Assembly: GCA_037039685.1 (NCBI GenBank)
Contig: JAWNGF010000010.1
Coordinates: 1-64,000, forward strand
Direction of reading: 5' to 3'
Source of the DNA: Ceratobasidium sp. AG-K
Taxonomy: Eukaryota; Basidiomycota; Agaricomycetes; Cantharellales; Ceratobasidiaceae
DNA length: 64,000 bases
The translations under genes and the position numbers were made by a program. Below the pieces are notes generated by a model. The model was given only the letters and a program-made list of their open reading frames with translations. It was not told the origin of the DNA and searched no databases. Shown in pieces: positions 23,776 through 36,047 of the stretch. Position 1 is the first letter of the stretch. Each line of letters opens with the position of its first letter.

Positions 23776-25878
23776 TGAGCTGGAGATTGGACGGCCCTGC
23801 TTAGAAGCAATAGCTGGGTATCAAGACCTCCATCTACTAGCGTCCCGGGAGGAATCGGAAATATTATCGAAATTTCAGGAACTCAAGGAGAAGCATCTAC
23901 CTCAAACAAACAAGGGTCCACTTCTCCAACTATCCAAAATGTTGAACAACCGTCCAACACTCCTCCTCCACCAGGGCCACAAATCAGTCAAAGGGACATA
24001 GTTAGCCCCAGAGCACATCGTATCATTAGGATACCGGCATCACCTAGGAACGCCACTCCGGGGCCATCAAACACCGCCCAAGCACTACCCCCACAAGCAC
24101 ACACCATGACAACCGGAAGGCAGCGGCCACTAGAAATGCCAAACTTTGACAACATTTTTCCTCCCGCAACGGGAACTCCAGTAGGGCCTATGGTACCCAC
24201 ACCGGCGTCAATGCCAGGAATGATAGTGACCACTAGGACACATAGCGCAGCCAGCGTACCTTCCACGTTCAAATCCCAACAAACTGTTGAAACCATCTCT
24301 CAGGATGAACGCCTGAGAAACAAATTACTGGTAGAAAACGTCAAAGGAAGAAGGGTCAAAACCCTAGAAAGAATTTTCAATACACTACAGGTCCAATACC
24401 AACAAGAAAATGCAGTTCAAGCCCTGAGAATCAAAGGCCTAGAACGCTGATGGGAAATCCAGGTGGCCGATACTACAAATATGATGCAGCAAATTGAACG
24501 CATTGCTTCAAGGACCGAAGATGGGGTCAACACCTTCTACAAACGTCTCTGAAATGTTGATCGCGCACAACAAAGGATCGAACAAACATTTGAGCAGATC
24601 AACCAACAATTAGTGGCTCAAAACCAATTGATCACCCAGAACCTACAAAACCAAGTAGGACGAATCAATAGAATGGAAGAAACCATGGGAAGAATGGCTG
24701 AAGGGATGAGGAACATCACAATCGCCCTAGGACGGATTGATGAAGAAGTTGCGGAAGGATTCCAAGAACAAGCCAATCGACTCAGGGAAATCCAAACAGG
24801 AGGACAAGAAACGTTTGACCTTCTTGAACAAATTGGGGCCAATGCCCAAGTAGAATTGGATCACTGACGCGAGGAGTCTAAACGCACTTCCATAGAAATC
24901 CCAAACCCTAGGGAACCTCCCCCACATAGGAGAAATATCTCACCTCAGGAAAGACAATCTCCCTCATTTGAAGTGCAAGGGCAATCAGGCTATCAAATTA
25001 GGGACAAAGGAAGAACTCTTATCATCCAAACAGGACAAGGAGGAAATGGGAATGGATCAGGTCCACACATCAAAATGCCCAAAGCATTCAAAGGAACAAG
25101 GGGAACGGCGGCTGAAACATTTCTTGCACAAATGAAAGCATTTTTCCGTCTGAACCCAAATCAATATGATACAGAAGAACGTCGGATTGTCGCCACCCTG
25201 ATGAATATGGCAGAAGGAGCAGCAGGAAACTGGGCACAACCCGCTCTCAATTGGTACAACGACAATGAGAACCACCCCTGGCTAGAATCTTGGGAAGCAT
25301 TCCAAAGTGCCTATGAGAAGCAATGGAGCGACCCCAGCAAGAAAATTCAAGCGGAACAAGGAATCCAATGCCTCTATCAAAACATATCCATAGGTGAATA
25401 CGTCTCTGAATTCCGACTTCTTGCACCAGAACTCGATTGGAACAATGCCGCCCTGATTGCGCGCTTCAGGCAGGGGCTGAGCAGACTCATCAAAGCAGAA
25501 CTCGTGCGCAAAGAACTCAGGGACAAAAGAACTGCCACACAAAGGAACCTAGAAGGATGGATTGACATTGCCCTCCAAGCCAAAGAAATTCAGAAACTCA
25601 CCAACCCACAGAACAAGGGAAAGAAAGAAGACAAGGGCGAGGGATCCAAACCTTCCAGCCAAGTGAAAGGAGATCTTGTTCCAAAGGCAGAGAAGACACG
25701 CTGAAAGGAGAACAACCTCTGCATCAAATGTGGAGAAGCGGGACATGCAATTGCTGATTGCAAAAAGGAATGGACCTACAAGGACAAAGGAAAGGCACCG
25801 ATGAGAGGGAAAGCCAGCAAAATGAAGGAAGGGGAAGGGGAGGAGACCAAGTCCACCAATTCGGAGTCGGAAAACTAG
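23776..25878 (+). pseudogene. Element A gag (nonsense-mutated)
   Basis: A single frame runs from about 23776 to a TAG at 25876-25878 but is broken by TGA codons at 24448-24450, 24550-24552, 24865-24867 and 25702-25704. The readable ATG at 24106 is internal; no clear initiator is left. The product has a Pro-rich N-terminus, a long Gln-rich coiled-coil-like region (24300-24860), the Ty3-type capsid region (FLAQMKAFF, WALPxLN-like, WESWEAFQSAY) and a CCHC knuckle CIKCGEAGHAIADC near 25730-25775. Each TGA fits an ancestral CGA (Arg). Confidence 0.85.
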
Positions 25879-28800
25879 ATGGGCGTCGCTCCACTGTGTG
25901 TGAAGACACCCCGATATCCTCTCTGCAAAATGTATATTACTGCAAAGCCACAAATGAATCACCCATGGTATATGCACAAGCAGAGGGAATCACAGAAAAC
26001 ATTCTCTACTCTCATTGACTCCGGATCCAGTAGAAACTTTATCGACCTGAACTTTGCAAAGAAAAACAAAATTCCTTTGATCTCCTTAAAAACCCCTAGG
26101 AACGTGGAAATGATTGACGGAAAAACTCAAAAGGATTTGATCCGTCACCGTTGCAAATTGAAATTCAATATAGAAGGAAGAACTTTCAAACAAAGATTCT
26201 ATGTCATGCCAACAGGAACCCAGCCTATGATCCTTGGCATGACATGGTTGAAGGAAACAAACCCTGAAATTTCTTGGGCCCCATTCTCTATCAAGTGGAG
26301 AAAGGAGCCTGACATCCAGGCAAAAGCAGGAATGTTACAAGAACTTCCAGAAGAACTCAAGGACTTTGCCGATGTCTTTGACAAAGAACGTTACGACAAG
26401 CTGCCGGAACACAGGGAATGGGACTGCAAAATTGACTTCTATGACAACAACAAACTCCCAAAACCAAAGAAAGCTTATCCCCTCTCACCAAGAGAAAGGG
26501 AGGCCACAAAGGAGTATGTGAAGTCGGAACTCAAGTCAGGAAGAATCAGACCCAGTAATTCCCCCATTGCTGCTAGCCTATTCTTTGTCACGAAGGCACT
26601 GAAACCAGGACAGACCGTACCAGACCTTAGACCAGTTGTTGACTACAGAGGGGCAAATGCGGAAACTATCCCAGACTGCTACCCCATACCTCTGATGGAT
26701 CAACTCCTGGAAATCTTCAAGAAGACTAGCGACAAATCAAACAAAGAACTGTTCATCACCTCTCTGGACCTGAAAAATGGTTTCTGGAATGTGAGAATCA
26801 GGGAAGGAGACGAATGGAAAACAGCATTTAGCACTTCCAAAGGCCTCTTCAAATATACCGTGATGGCCTTTGGACTGAAAAATGCACCTTCAACGTTCCA
26901 AAGAATGATGGACAATATCCTCAGAGACTTGATCAGAAAAAAGATAGTAGTCCACATCAACGATATCTTGATTATCTCTAGAGGAAGAAACCAACACACT
27001 TTGGACATCAGAGAAGTCCTTGAAAGGCTACGCAAGAACAATCTATATGGGAACCTCAAAAAGTGCACCTTTTACGGCAAAAAAGCCGATTGGGTAGGCT
27101 TTGTTGTGGACGAGAATGGTATCTCCATGAACAAAGACAAGATCAAGACTATCCAGGAATGGCCTGTCCCAAAAACTGTCAAGCAGCTACAAGCTTTTGT
27201 TGGCTTCTGCAACTTCTACAGGAGATTTGTAGTCTCTTTCTCCTCCATCGTCAAACCTTTGACTCAACTCACTCGAAAGGACCAAAAATGGGAATGGAAG
27301 GAGGCACATCAGGAGGCTTTTGAAAACCTGAAAAGGATGATCTCAGAAGAACCAGTACTGGCACATCCAGACGAATCAAAGCAATACTTCCTGGAAACGG
27401 ACGCCTCAGGAGTCGCTCTAGGAGCGATCCTTAGTCAACGACAAAACAATGGATACCTGCACCCGATTGGCTTCCTTTCCAAAAGCTTCAAGGATGCGGA
27501 ATTGAATTATGACACACACGACAAGGAGCTTTTTGCTATCATTGAGGCATTGAGACATTGGCGCATTCACCTTGAAGGGACAAAGGAACCAGTGATCATC
27601 TACACGGACCACAAAAACTTGACCTACTGGAAAGACTCTGTCAATTTCAACCGAAGACACCACAGATGGCTTCTGATGCTAGCAAGTTACAATTTTGAAA
27701 TACACTATTGGCCTGGGAAGATGTCAGAAAAGCCGGACATTCTCTCTAGAAGAAGTGACCATGGGGACATTGCATCAGCAGAGCAGACTATGATCTCCGC
27801 CAAAAGATTCAAGGGCTTTGCCGCCTTGATGGGATCAGACCTCATGAGTGAACTCAAAGAAGCACAGGAAGAGGACAAAGCCCTACAAACCTTGATTGTC
27901 ACCACAAGGGACAAGGAGTCCCTTCCGCCGTCCGTGACAAAGCAATTCAAAGACTACGAATGGGAGGAAAACCTCTTGTGGTATCAGGGAAGAATTATTG
28001 TCCCTGATGAAAAAGACATCAAACTGAAGCTGCTACAACTGCATCACGACACACCAATGGCTGGCCACCAAGGACAGGCTAGAACCCTGGAGCTTCTCTC
28101 AAGAAGATACTATTGGCCCGGCATGAAAAGCCAAGTGAATCGCTTCGTCGAAAGTTGCAAAATCTGCCAAAGAGGGAAGGGAAGCAAAGGACACTTACTG
28201 CTCAAACCCTTACCCATCCCGGAAAAACCTTGGGAAAACATTGCTTACAATTTTATTGTGAAACTACCAAAATCTGAAGGCTTCGACAGTGTCCTTGTTG
28301 TGGTGGATCGCTTTTCCAGAATGACACATTTCATTGCCTGCAACAAAGCGACCAACTCGGAACAACTTGCCGACATCTTCATCAAGGAAGTATGGCGACT
28401 CCATGGTTTCCCAAAAACCACGGTCTCCGACAGAGGAACCACTTTCAAATCCCACTTCCTGGAGGCTGAGTACAAAAGACTCAATATCCAACCCACCTTC
28501 AGCGCGGCCTTCCATCCTGAAACCAATGGTCTTGCGGAAAAAACACACCAGTGGCTAGAAGGCTGGTTGAGAATATTCTGCAACCATTGCCAGGACAACT
28601 GGGCCAAATGGCTACCTATTGCGGAATTCTGCCACAACAACCACAAAAATCGCATTACAAGCAAGTCACCCTTTGAGATTGTCTATGGAATGACTCCAAA
28701 ATGGTCCATTGAGGAATATATGACTCAATCTCCAGAAGCCGACAAGTGGACAAAGGATATGGAAGCTGTGTGGGAAGAAGCAAAAGCCATGATGGAATAC

Positions 28801-29414
28801 CACCAAACAAGGGAAGAACTTCCAAAAAAGCAATACAAGGAAGGGGACAACGTGTGGCTCCTGACTACCAATATCAAGACCAGGTGCCCAAGCAAGAAGC
28901 TTGATGACAAAAAAACTGGCCCCTTTATTGTCAAAAAACAAGTCTCTTCACACGCCTACCAACTTGATCTCCCCAAGTCCATGAAAATACATGACGTCTT
29001 CCATGGAAACATGTTGACTCACTACAAGGAAGATGTGGATTTCTATTGGAACCAACCCTGACCTCCGCCAATCATTACGGAAGAAGGAGAGGAGGAATAT
29101 GAGGTAGAAAAAATCATTGATTGGCATCAAGACCCTGATGGGCCAAAATACTGCATCAGATGGAAAGGTTACAGACCTCTAGAAGACACAGAAGAATGGG
29201 CGGAGAAATTTGCCGATATGACTCCAGTGATGAGGAAATTCCAGAGGGACTTTCCCACCAGCCCGCTTCCCCCAAATTTCAAACCACAGGAATTCAAAAG
29301 GATGCGAGGAAAGACAGCTGAAGTCCTCATCCCAGCTACTCAGCCAACTACTCACAGTCCGCTCTTAGCCCAACACTCTTCCATTCCCCCAAAAAACTAC
29401 TTTTTACTTTCACA
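25879..29414 (+). pseudogene. Element A pol (PR-RT-RNaseH-IN-chromodomain), inactivated
   Basis: The protease starts in the -1 frame relative to gag (NVYYCKATNE near 25930) and shifts frame near 26007 before LIDSGSSRNF, so there is an indel. From there a frame of about 1,000 residues is open to TGA 29059-29061. RT: the conserved YIDD box reads HIND at about 26950-26965, losing a catalytic Asp. RNase H: LETDASGVALG, YTDHKN. Integrase: HHCC zinc region (HHDTPMAGHQGQ, CKICQ), DDE residues in VVVDRFS, VSDRGTTF and GLAEKT. After the TGA (NQP-stop-PPP, from CGA) the chromodomain EEYEVEKIIDW..YCIRWKGY continues. The same frame then stays open to 30402, overlapping the next ORF. Confidence 0.88.
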
Positions 29415-30485
29415 ATGGCCCCCATCCGCTCCAACAACGCTAACGCTGCCGCCCGCCTCGCCTCCTACAGGCTTAGCAATGCGTACGGCAAAGCCATCAT
29501 GGCCGGAGGACCTGGCGAATTTGCCATCAACTGCAGAGCCACAGCACCCTGGTCCCTCAAGGAGGCCAGGAAACTGGCCAGCAACCTTGAGCCTGGGGTC
29601 CACCTTGGCTACATCCCCCTTGCCAAACGTGGCAACCTCAAATGGGATGAAGAACGCAAGTCCCTCATCCACCCCCAACTCGGCTCCCTACTCTGGGTTA
29701 GCCACCCCGACGCCCGGCCCTTGGACCCAACCAACATTGGCCGCAGCAAGTATTACCACTGCCGCGGCTGCATTGGACTCACGGTCCGCGATGTCGTCAC
29801 CAAGAGCGTCGATGCCTGGAATAGGGACACTGGCCACAAGTGGGAAGGAGACAAGTGGTTCAAATGAGAAACCGACCCCCGCCTTGCATTGGCCAATGGA
29901 GGGCATGTCGACAGCAACGGAATCTGGTGGAGTGATTGCTCCTGGGACTTCTACAGCGGTTGGCCTGCCCCTTCCGCCGACGGAAGCAGTCAAGACGACA
30001 TGGCCGACCAACCAATGGAGCCAGGCAAAATCAAGGAGGAGGCGGTCGACATCCCTCTCCCCCCTCATATCACCGACAAGGACGCCAAGCATGTCGAGCG
30101 GGAGTGGAACACAACATGGGACAAGGCCTGGGAAAACGTCTAGGCCCTCATCACCGATGTCAGGCAAGCAATTGCCAACCTCGAGCCCCACCCGCCCGCC
30201 AACTGCATGCCTTGCGACGCAAACGTCTTGGAGGCATACCGCCTCATCCAGTGCGGATCCTGGACGGTCGACCAACTCAACAAGTGGCTCGACCACCAAC
30301 AAGAGCAGTGGGCACTCCGGGAGCAGCAAGAGCTCGAGCGTCTCCAGCAACGACACCAGGAAGAGCTGGACCAGCTCTACCAGGAGAAGTGGGACCGCAT
30401 GAACGAGGTCCTTGAATCAGACATGCGCAACCTTGCGGAGCGGGCTGGCTGGCTGGAATTGAAGGAATGGGTCGCCCGCAGATAG
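29415..30485 (+). pseudogene. Element A accessory ORF between pol and 3' LTR (two nonsense codons)
   Basis: From ATG 29415 one frame of 357 codons is interrupted by TGA at 29865-29867 (from CGA) and TAG at 30141-30143 (from CAG). The N-terminal part is basic and contains YYHCRGCIGLTVRDVV, comparable to VCRGCAAFQVSEVV in the accessory protein of B. Later it has Trp-rich stretches (EWNTTWDKAWE) and a Gln/Glu-rich coiled-coil-like C-terminus (about 30290-30460). It lies in the -1 frame relative to pol, like those of B and C. Function unknown; not an envelope protein (no signal peptide or membrane segment). Confidence 0.7.
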
Positions 30486-30525
30486 GCCCAGGTGCTCCAC
30501 TACCTGGCCCTATGTGGGGGGGCAA

Positions 30526-31014
30526 TGTTGTGACCTGTCCCGCCCTCTGTTTCTCCTTCTGCAGACTCGTGGCTTGTATCAGCGCCTTATGCGCCTCTTC
30601 TGTAGAGATGTGCCCTCTCCCTTGTTTAGTGAGGTGTATGGATGATGTGTCACCATGAGTCATATGACTCATGCTGTTTTCTATTGGCTGGCCTGCGCAG
30701 CCCCTTTATGACTTGGACCTTGACTCAGACAAGTGACTCATGTATATACTATGACTCACTTGTTCTCTGAGTATATATACTGGCATGCAAGCATGGTCAT
30801 CCCCAGCTTGCTTCGCCTCGTCAACTCTCCCTGCAGTGTGTGATCAGAGGCACTTGGCTACTTAGCCACTACAGCAGCCACTTGGGATTTGGAGCTAGGA
30901 CTTCTACTTAGAAGCTAGTGATTTCCCTTAGTGATTTAGTCTACTTAGACTTATTGCTCACGGTCAACAAGGCAATTAGCAGTCGTCAACTCTACTACTT
31001 AGCAGGTTGCGACA
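30526..31014 (+). repeat. Element A 3' LTR
   Basis: 489 bp, TGTTGTGACC start and GTTGCGACA end, preceded by the polypurine tract GTGGGGGGGCAA and followed by the TCATT duplication. The pair with 23124-23612 includes positions where one copy has TG and the other CA, which implies an ancestral CG mutated independently on either strand. Confidence 0.92.
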
Positions 31015-34000
31015 TCATTCCTTCAGCAAAATTCTCAGCAGCAGGATCTTTCACATTAAGGCACTCCATAGCTTGGGCTGTTTGAGCCAACAAATCTGAG
31101 GTCTTGAGTGGTTGGTAACCTCTAAGAAGGTATGCAGGTGTAAAACCTGTGGCAGTATGCACAGTAGTGTTGTAGGCAAATGTGAAACCTGGTAATAGGT
31201 CACTCCAGTTATCCATTGATGGTTCCACAAAGCATCTCAGAGCTATTTCTAGTGTCTGATTCATAATCTCACTCTGGCCATCTGCCTGTGGGTGATAGGC
31301 AGTTGTTAGTGAGCACTGAATACCAACTAGAGCTGTAAGATGTTCCCAGAAGGCTCCAGTCCACCTAGTATCTCTATCAGTAATAACCTGGCGAGGCAGT
31401 CCATAGTGCATCCATATATGATCATGGAACAACTGGGCTGTCTCCTTCTCATTAATGGTAGTACTACAGGGTATGAAGAATGCATACTTGGTTAGTTTGT
31501 CAACTATAGTCAAGATAGCATTATAACTATTACTTATAGGTAAGTCCATAATGAAATCCATGGTTATAACTTCAAAAGGTTGAGTGGGGATTGGAATAGG
31601 TTGCAAGAAACCTCTTTGCCCATGCCTTTTGGGTTTTGCCTTCTGACAAATGTCACAAGTGGTTACATACTGTTTGATTGTCCTGGACATTGATGGCCAG
31701 TAGTATACTGAAGCAATGCTATTGTAGGTCTTGTGAAAGCCAGCATGAGCACTTTCAGCAAGTCCATTATGCACTTCAGATACTATACTCAGCTGTAGAT
31801 CTTTTGGGACACACAAAAGATAGCTGTCCTGCCTGCAGAAGTATATTAATCCATTGTCTCCAATCTTGTACTGTGACCAGGGTGGGTTCATAGGATCATG
31901 AGCTGCTCTAAGGCTTTGTAGGACCTTATTGAAGTGTTCATCCTTCTCATATCCTTGCATAAAGTGCTCTAATTCCTCTTTACTGATACTCACAGTTAAG
32001 TAGTGCCTTGAATTTGTCTGAAAAGCCAGTGCATTAGTACTGAAATCATTCTCAAGGGGTATTGTAACACCTCCAGGAATGGACAAGCACCTTTTTACAT
32101 TAGCTAGCAGTTTTTCTTCAAACCTCTCCCCAAGTTCCTTATAAAGGTTCTTTATGGGATCCTCATCTGTACTCAGTACAAGGGGTGTACTATCATCTGC
32201 AACAGGGCCATCTTGTAGTGGTATTCTGTGCCTTAGTCTGGACACAGGATCTACATTAGAGTGTACTCTTCCAGCTCTGTGAATGATTTTCATGCCTGGA
32301 TAGGCAGCAAAGGTAAGGCCCCATCTCAGAAGCCTAGTATTCACATTCTGGAAGGTTCTACTCCAAGTAAGGGCAGCATGATCTGTGATTGCTAGAAACT
32401 TAGTCCCTTCAATGTAAGGTTGGAACTTAATAAGTCCTTCCTTGAGGGCCAAAGCTTCTCTCTCAGTGGGTGAATAGTTCCTCTCTGCAGGGATAAGAAT
32501 TCTAGACCAGTAGGCAATGACTCTTTCTACATGGACTATGGTGTCTTCAAAGTTTTTAGCCCACTTATCATGGATTACAAAACTTTCAGAATCCTCATTC
32601 TCATCCCCCCCAGTCAGGTTGTCCTTTTGCTTGGAGTCAGGGATCACCAAAAGTGGTACATCCTTTCCTAAATCATAGTCTTTCCTCAGCCTTTCATATA
32701 GCTTGGTACCTTTGAGGTCCTTGATCAGCATGGGTTGTACTTGTTGCAAGATAGCACCTAAACCAAAGTCACAGGCATCTGTATATACTCTGTAGGGCAG
32801 TCCTGGTATAGGATAAGCCATTACAGGAGCTGAAACAAGAGCTGTTTTAGCTAGTTCAAATGCATTTTGCTTCAATTCATCCCATTTCCACTCAGCATCC
32901 TTCTTTAACAAGGGTAGTAGGGGTGCAATGATCCAAGCATAGAATGGAATATAACTGGAAAAATAACCAGTCATACCTAAGAATGTGCGCAAGGTAGCTT
33001 TGTCCTTAGGTGCTTCCAGTTGGATTATAGCATCCACTTTCTGTTTGTGAGTGGAGAGACCAAGTCTGGATACCTTTTGCCCCAGTAATATAAGTGACTG
33101 GTAGGCTATGAAGCATTTAATGGGTGACAAGGTGATTCCAGCAGCTGCTATGGCTCCAAACACTAAATCCAGATGTTTGTAATGATCTTCAAAAGTCTTG
33201 CTGAGTACTACAATGTCATCTATATAGACCAATGCAAAGATCCACAGAAATGGGGCTAGTACATCACTCATTACCCTTTGAAACACAGCAGGTCCATTTC
33301 TGAACCCAAAAGGTAGCCTAGTGAACTCAAATAGTCCATCATGTATTCTGAAGGCTGTTTTAGGTCTGTCTTCAGGTTTGATACTTAACTGAGTAAATCC
33401 AGCTAGAGCATCTAGTGTGGTAAGGTACTGAGATCCTTCCAGAGTATGGAGGATGTCAGTTTGCCTTGGCAAAGGGAATTGATCAGGTACAGCAATCTTA
33501 TTCAGTTCTCTGTAGTCAATGCAAAGCCTGGATTTACCATTCCTAAACACTATTAGTACTGGAAAACCCCAAGGACTCTTGGAAGGTTGGATTACTCCCA
33601 GCCTTAACCATTCCTTGACTTGCTTGTCAATGACTTCCCTTTTTGCAGGGGAGGCAGAATAAGGAGCTAAAGATATTTCCTTTGCACCTGGTACCAGCTT
33701 AATCTCTACTTCAGCAGGATAGGTTCCTAATCTCCCATCCAGACCAAATGCCATGAAGTGTTTCAGTACCAATTGCTCTAATTTCTTCTTTTGATCTAGA
33801 GTTAGATTTTCTCCAAAGTGTATTTCAGATAACAATTGGTCCTTCTTGATATGGTCTGGGTCAGGTAACTCACTAGTCTTTGGACCTCCTTCCACAGGTT
33901 GAGATAGCAATATCTCTTCCTCAGTAGGCTTGGGAAGTGGCATTTCAGACAAGTGGGCTTTGATTAGGTTGCACTTCACAATCCCTTTTGCTAGATCACT

Positions 34001-35098
34001 TTCAGAAAGGTTCTCAGAGTGATCTAGGTATTGGTTGGGATCATATAAGTGTCCTATTACATCTCCTTGAGTGAGATTGACTGCAGCTTTGGATAAATTC
34101 ATTATTTGAACATGTGTAGTATCTCTAGAAATGATGCAACTGGTGATACCACATTTCTGTCTATCTTCATTGCCATTCTTAGAGTATTCCAACTGTTCTA
34201 TGAATCCTTCATTCAAGTCTTGTATCCAATCCACTTGGATGGGTACCTTGGTCATGCTCTCAGGTTCCAGAATGACATTCTGAGCTAGGTGTACTAACTG
34301 AAAATCTGAAGAGTATGGTAATTCCTTGCTTGACCTCCTCCCTTTGGTTTTTGAAGCCTTGGAAGAGGAGTTGTCCTCAGATGTTGGTTCAACCTGCACA
34401 CTGAAGACATTGCCAGCATCATCAGTTCTTGGGTTGGTAACTGACTCTTGAGCTTCAATTTGCCTTCCAGAGTTTCCCAGCTTAAGGTAGGTTACCTTAG
34501 GGTCACTTCTATCAATAGACAACTTGAATTGAGCTGCAAAGTCATTACCTAGAAGGAATCTTGTGTTCATCTTAGGAACTACATAGGCTTCTACTGTCAT
34601 TTCTACAGGACCCTCAGGAGTCTCAAAGATTATTGGCATCACAATGTAACCATTAATCCTTGACTTTCCTGTTACTTGGATTAACTGGACATTCTGCCCC
34701 ACCTTGATCTTTGGTTGGACCTTTAGAGTGCTGAGGAAATCCTTATTGACTAGTGTGATATCAGAACCTGTATCCACAGTCAATGGTAATTCCTCTTCTT
34801 GAGGTCCACCTAGTCTTGCAAGGACAGTGGTAGCAGAAGCTCCTAGGAAAGATGTTCCAGGAGGTCTGGCCATAGTCTTTTGAAGGTCTATTTTGGACAA
34901 TTGGGAGCTAGCCTTGGTGGAGAATACCTTAGATTTGGGAGGCATCACTACTGTAGTATACTTTGATCTTAGAGATTCAGTATTAGCTGCAGCATTGAAG
35001 TTAGTTGCAGTCTCTGAGCCATTAGTAGTTGTCCCTAGGTTCTCTGCACTTGTTTCAGGGTTTGAAACAACCAGAGCTGCCTGGGACAGTTCTAAAAA
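31015..35098 (-). CDS. E1 pol, N-terminal part (PR-RT-RNaseH-IN)
   Basis: The frame is open from the T-run at 35094-35098 that overlaps the gag stop (GAT TTT TAG), so Pol is probably made by a -1 shift; the first in-frame ATG is at 34945. Protease: TVDTGSDITLV. RT: SPWGFPVLIV, CIDYRELNK, RLPFGFRNGPAVFQ, and the intact YIDDIVVLS. RNase H: YTDACDFGLGAIL, then an insertion of about 60-70 residues before VIAYWSRIL and ERNYSPTEREALAL. Integrase: zinc region (HNGLAESAHAGF, CDICQ) and DDE residues in MDFIMDLP, ITDRDTRW and GQSEIMNQ. All catalytic residues I could check are present. The gene continues at 23123 beyond element A. Confidence 0.92.
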
Positions 35099-35570
35099 TC
35101 CTCAGAGTCAGACTCATCATCCTCTTCTGATGATTCAGAACTGCTACTAAAACCTGCTTCAGCTGCTTCATACTCCTCTTGTTCTCTAAGCTCATCACCT
35201 TCAATACTAGCAAAGTGCACCCTAGCCTTAGTGGCATTCTTCCTGGCATATTTGCAGTGGTTATCCCAGTGATTACCACTACCACAGTGCCAGCAAGGGC
35301 GCTTTCCTTGGGAGGCAGGAGTGACTTTAGACACATTCTTGTCATCAGGAGGGTAGTTAGGCACATGAGGTTTCTTCCCAGAGCTGGGAGTATTCACAGC
35401 ATGTACTCTAGCTTTCTTTTTCTCCTTCTTCTTTTCTCTCCTTTCATGCCTCCAAGTCTCAAAAGCTTTGTTGAAGTCAGAACTCTTGTATGAGTCAGAT
35501 TTGGAGTGTTTGAAGTCCTGTAGCAGTTCTTCAATCTCCTTGACTTTGAACATGAAGTCCATCCATGTAG
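35092..35570 (-). CDS. E1 gag, C-terminal part with zinc knuckle
   Basis: This completes the gag gene interrupted by element B. Joined to 42084 with one TGTAG copy it reads ATLATWMDFMFKVKE in frame. It contains a Lys-rich segment (REKKKEKKKARVH), the CCHC knuckle CWHCGSGNHWDNHC for RNA binding, and an acidic Ser-rich end (SSSSESSEEDDESDSEDF). It stops at 35092-35094 inside TTTTTAG. Confidence 0.88.
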
Positions 35571-36026
35571 TGTCGTGAGCTAGCTCTCTCCATCGGACTC
35601 GCCCGTTGCTTTGCCCGCCTGTCTCCCGCTTTGTGTTGCATTCCCGTTTCCGTTTGCCGCGTTGCCACCTTCTTGTGGTTATTCTGTTACATTGTGTAAC
35701 GCAGCAGTGCTTTGTACGAGTCATGTCTGTTTATACAGCATGACTCACATGGACACTCCTGACTGGCTTTCTCGTTTGACTCGTGTGGCTGCGCTTTGTA
35801 TGACTCGGCCGTTTTGTGAATATATATAGAGGACCAACAAGCCTGGTAACCCCGGCTTGTTTTGTCTCGTCAAAACATCCCCTTTGAGTGACACTTTGAA
35901 CCACCCCTACCCTCAAGAGCCTACAGACACTTAAGTGTGTTGCGGTTCAAGAGGTCACTTAGGTCTTAGTGCCGTCCACTCCCCATCGCGGCTTGGCTCA
36001 TTGCCACCAAGAAGAAGCTTACAACA
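35571..36026 (+). repeat. Element B 5' LTR
   Basis: 456 bp, starts TGTCGTGAGC and ends CTTACAACA. A TATATATA box lies at about 35819-35826, with the likely RNA start near 35854. It differs from the 3' LTR at about ten positions, eight of them CpG transitions. Confidence 0.94.
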
Positions 36027-36040
36027 TTACAAAACAAGCT
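36027..36040 (+). promoter_or_regulatory. Element B primer-binding site of self-priming type
   Basis: ACAAAACAAGC at 36029-36039, two bases from the LTR, is the exact reverse complement of GCTTGTTTTGT at 35855-35865 in the LTR, about 30 nt after the TATA box. This is the arrangement of Tf1/sushi-type self-primed elements. Confidence 0.65.
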
Positions 36041-36047
36041 TAACAAC

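Larger units (their letters stand above)
23124..31014 (+). mobile_element. Element A: Ty3/gypsy chromodomain retrotransposon inserted in E1 pol
   Basis: 7,891 bp with 489-bp LTRs at 23124-23612 and 30526-31014 and a TCATT target duplication (23119-23123 and 31015-31019). Order: LTR, self-priming PBS, gag, pol, an accessory ORF, purine tract (GTGGGGGGGCAA), LTR. All coding parts are broken by nonsense codons, mostly CGA to TGA, plus at least one frameshift, and the reverse-transcriptase active site is altered, so the element is not autonomous. Confidence 0.93.

Noticed and set aside
29218..30402. 394-codon frame taken as a separate protein in element A
   Set aside because: It is the pol frame after its nonsense codon: the chromodomain end plus open overlap. 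The Thr/Ser/Pro-rich rest is the shadow of the accessory ORF.
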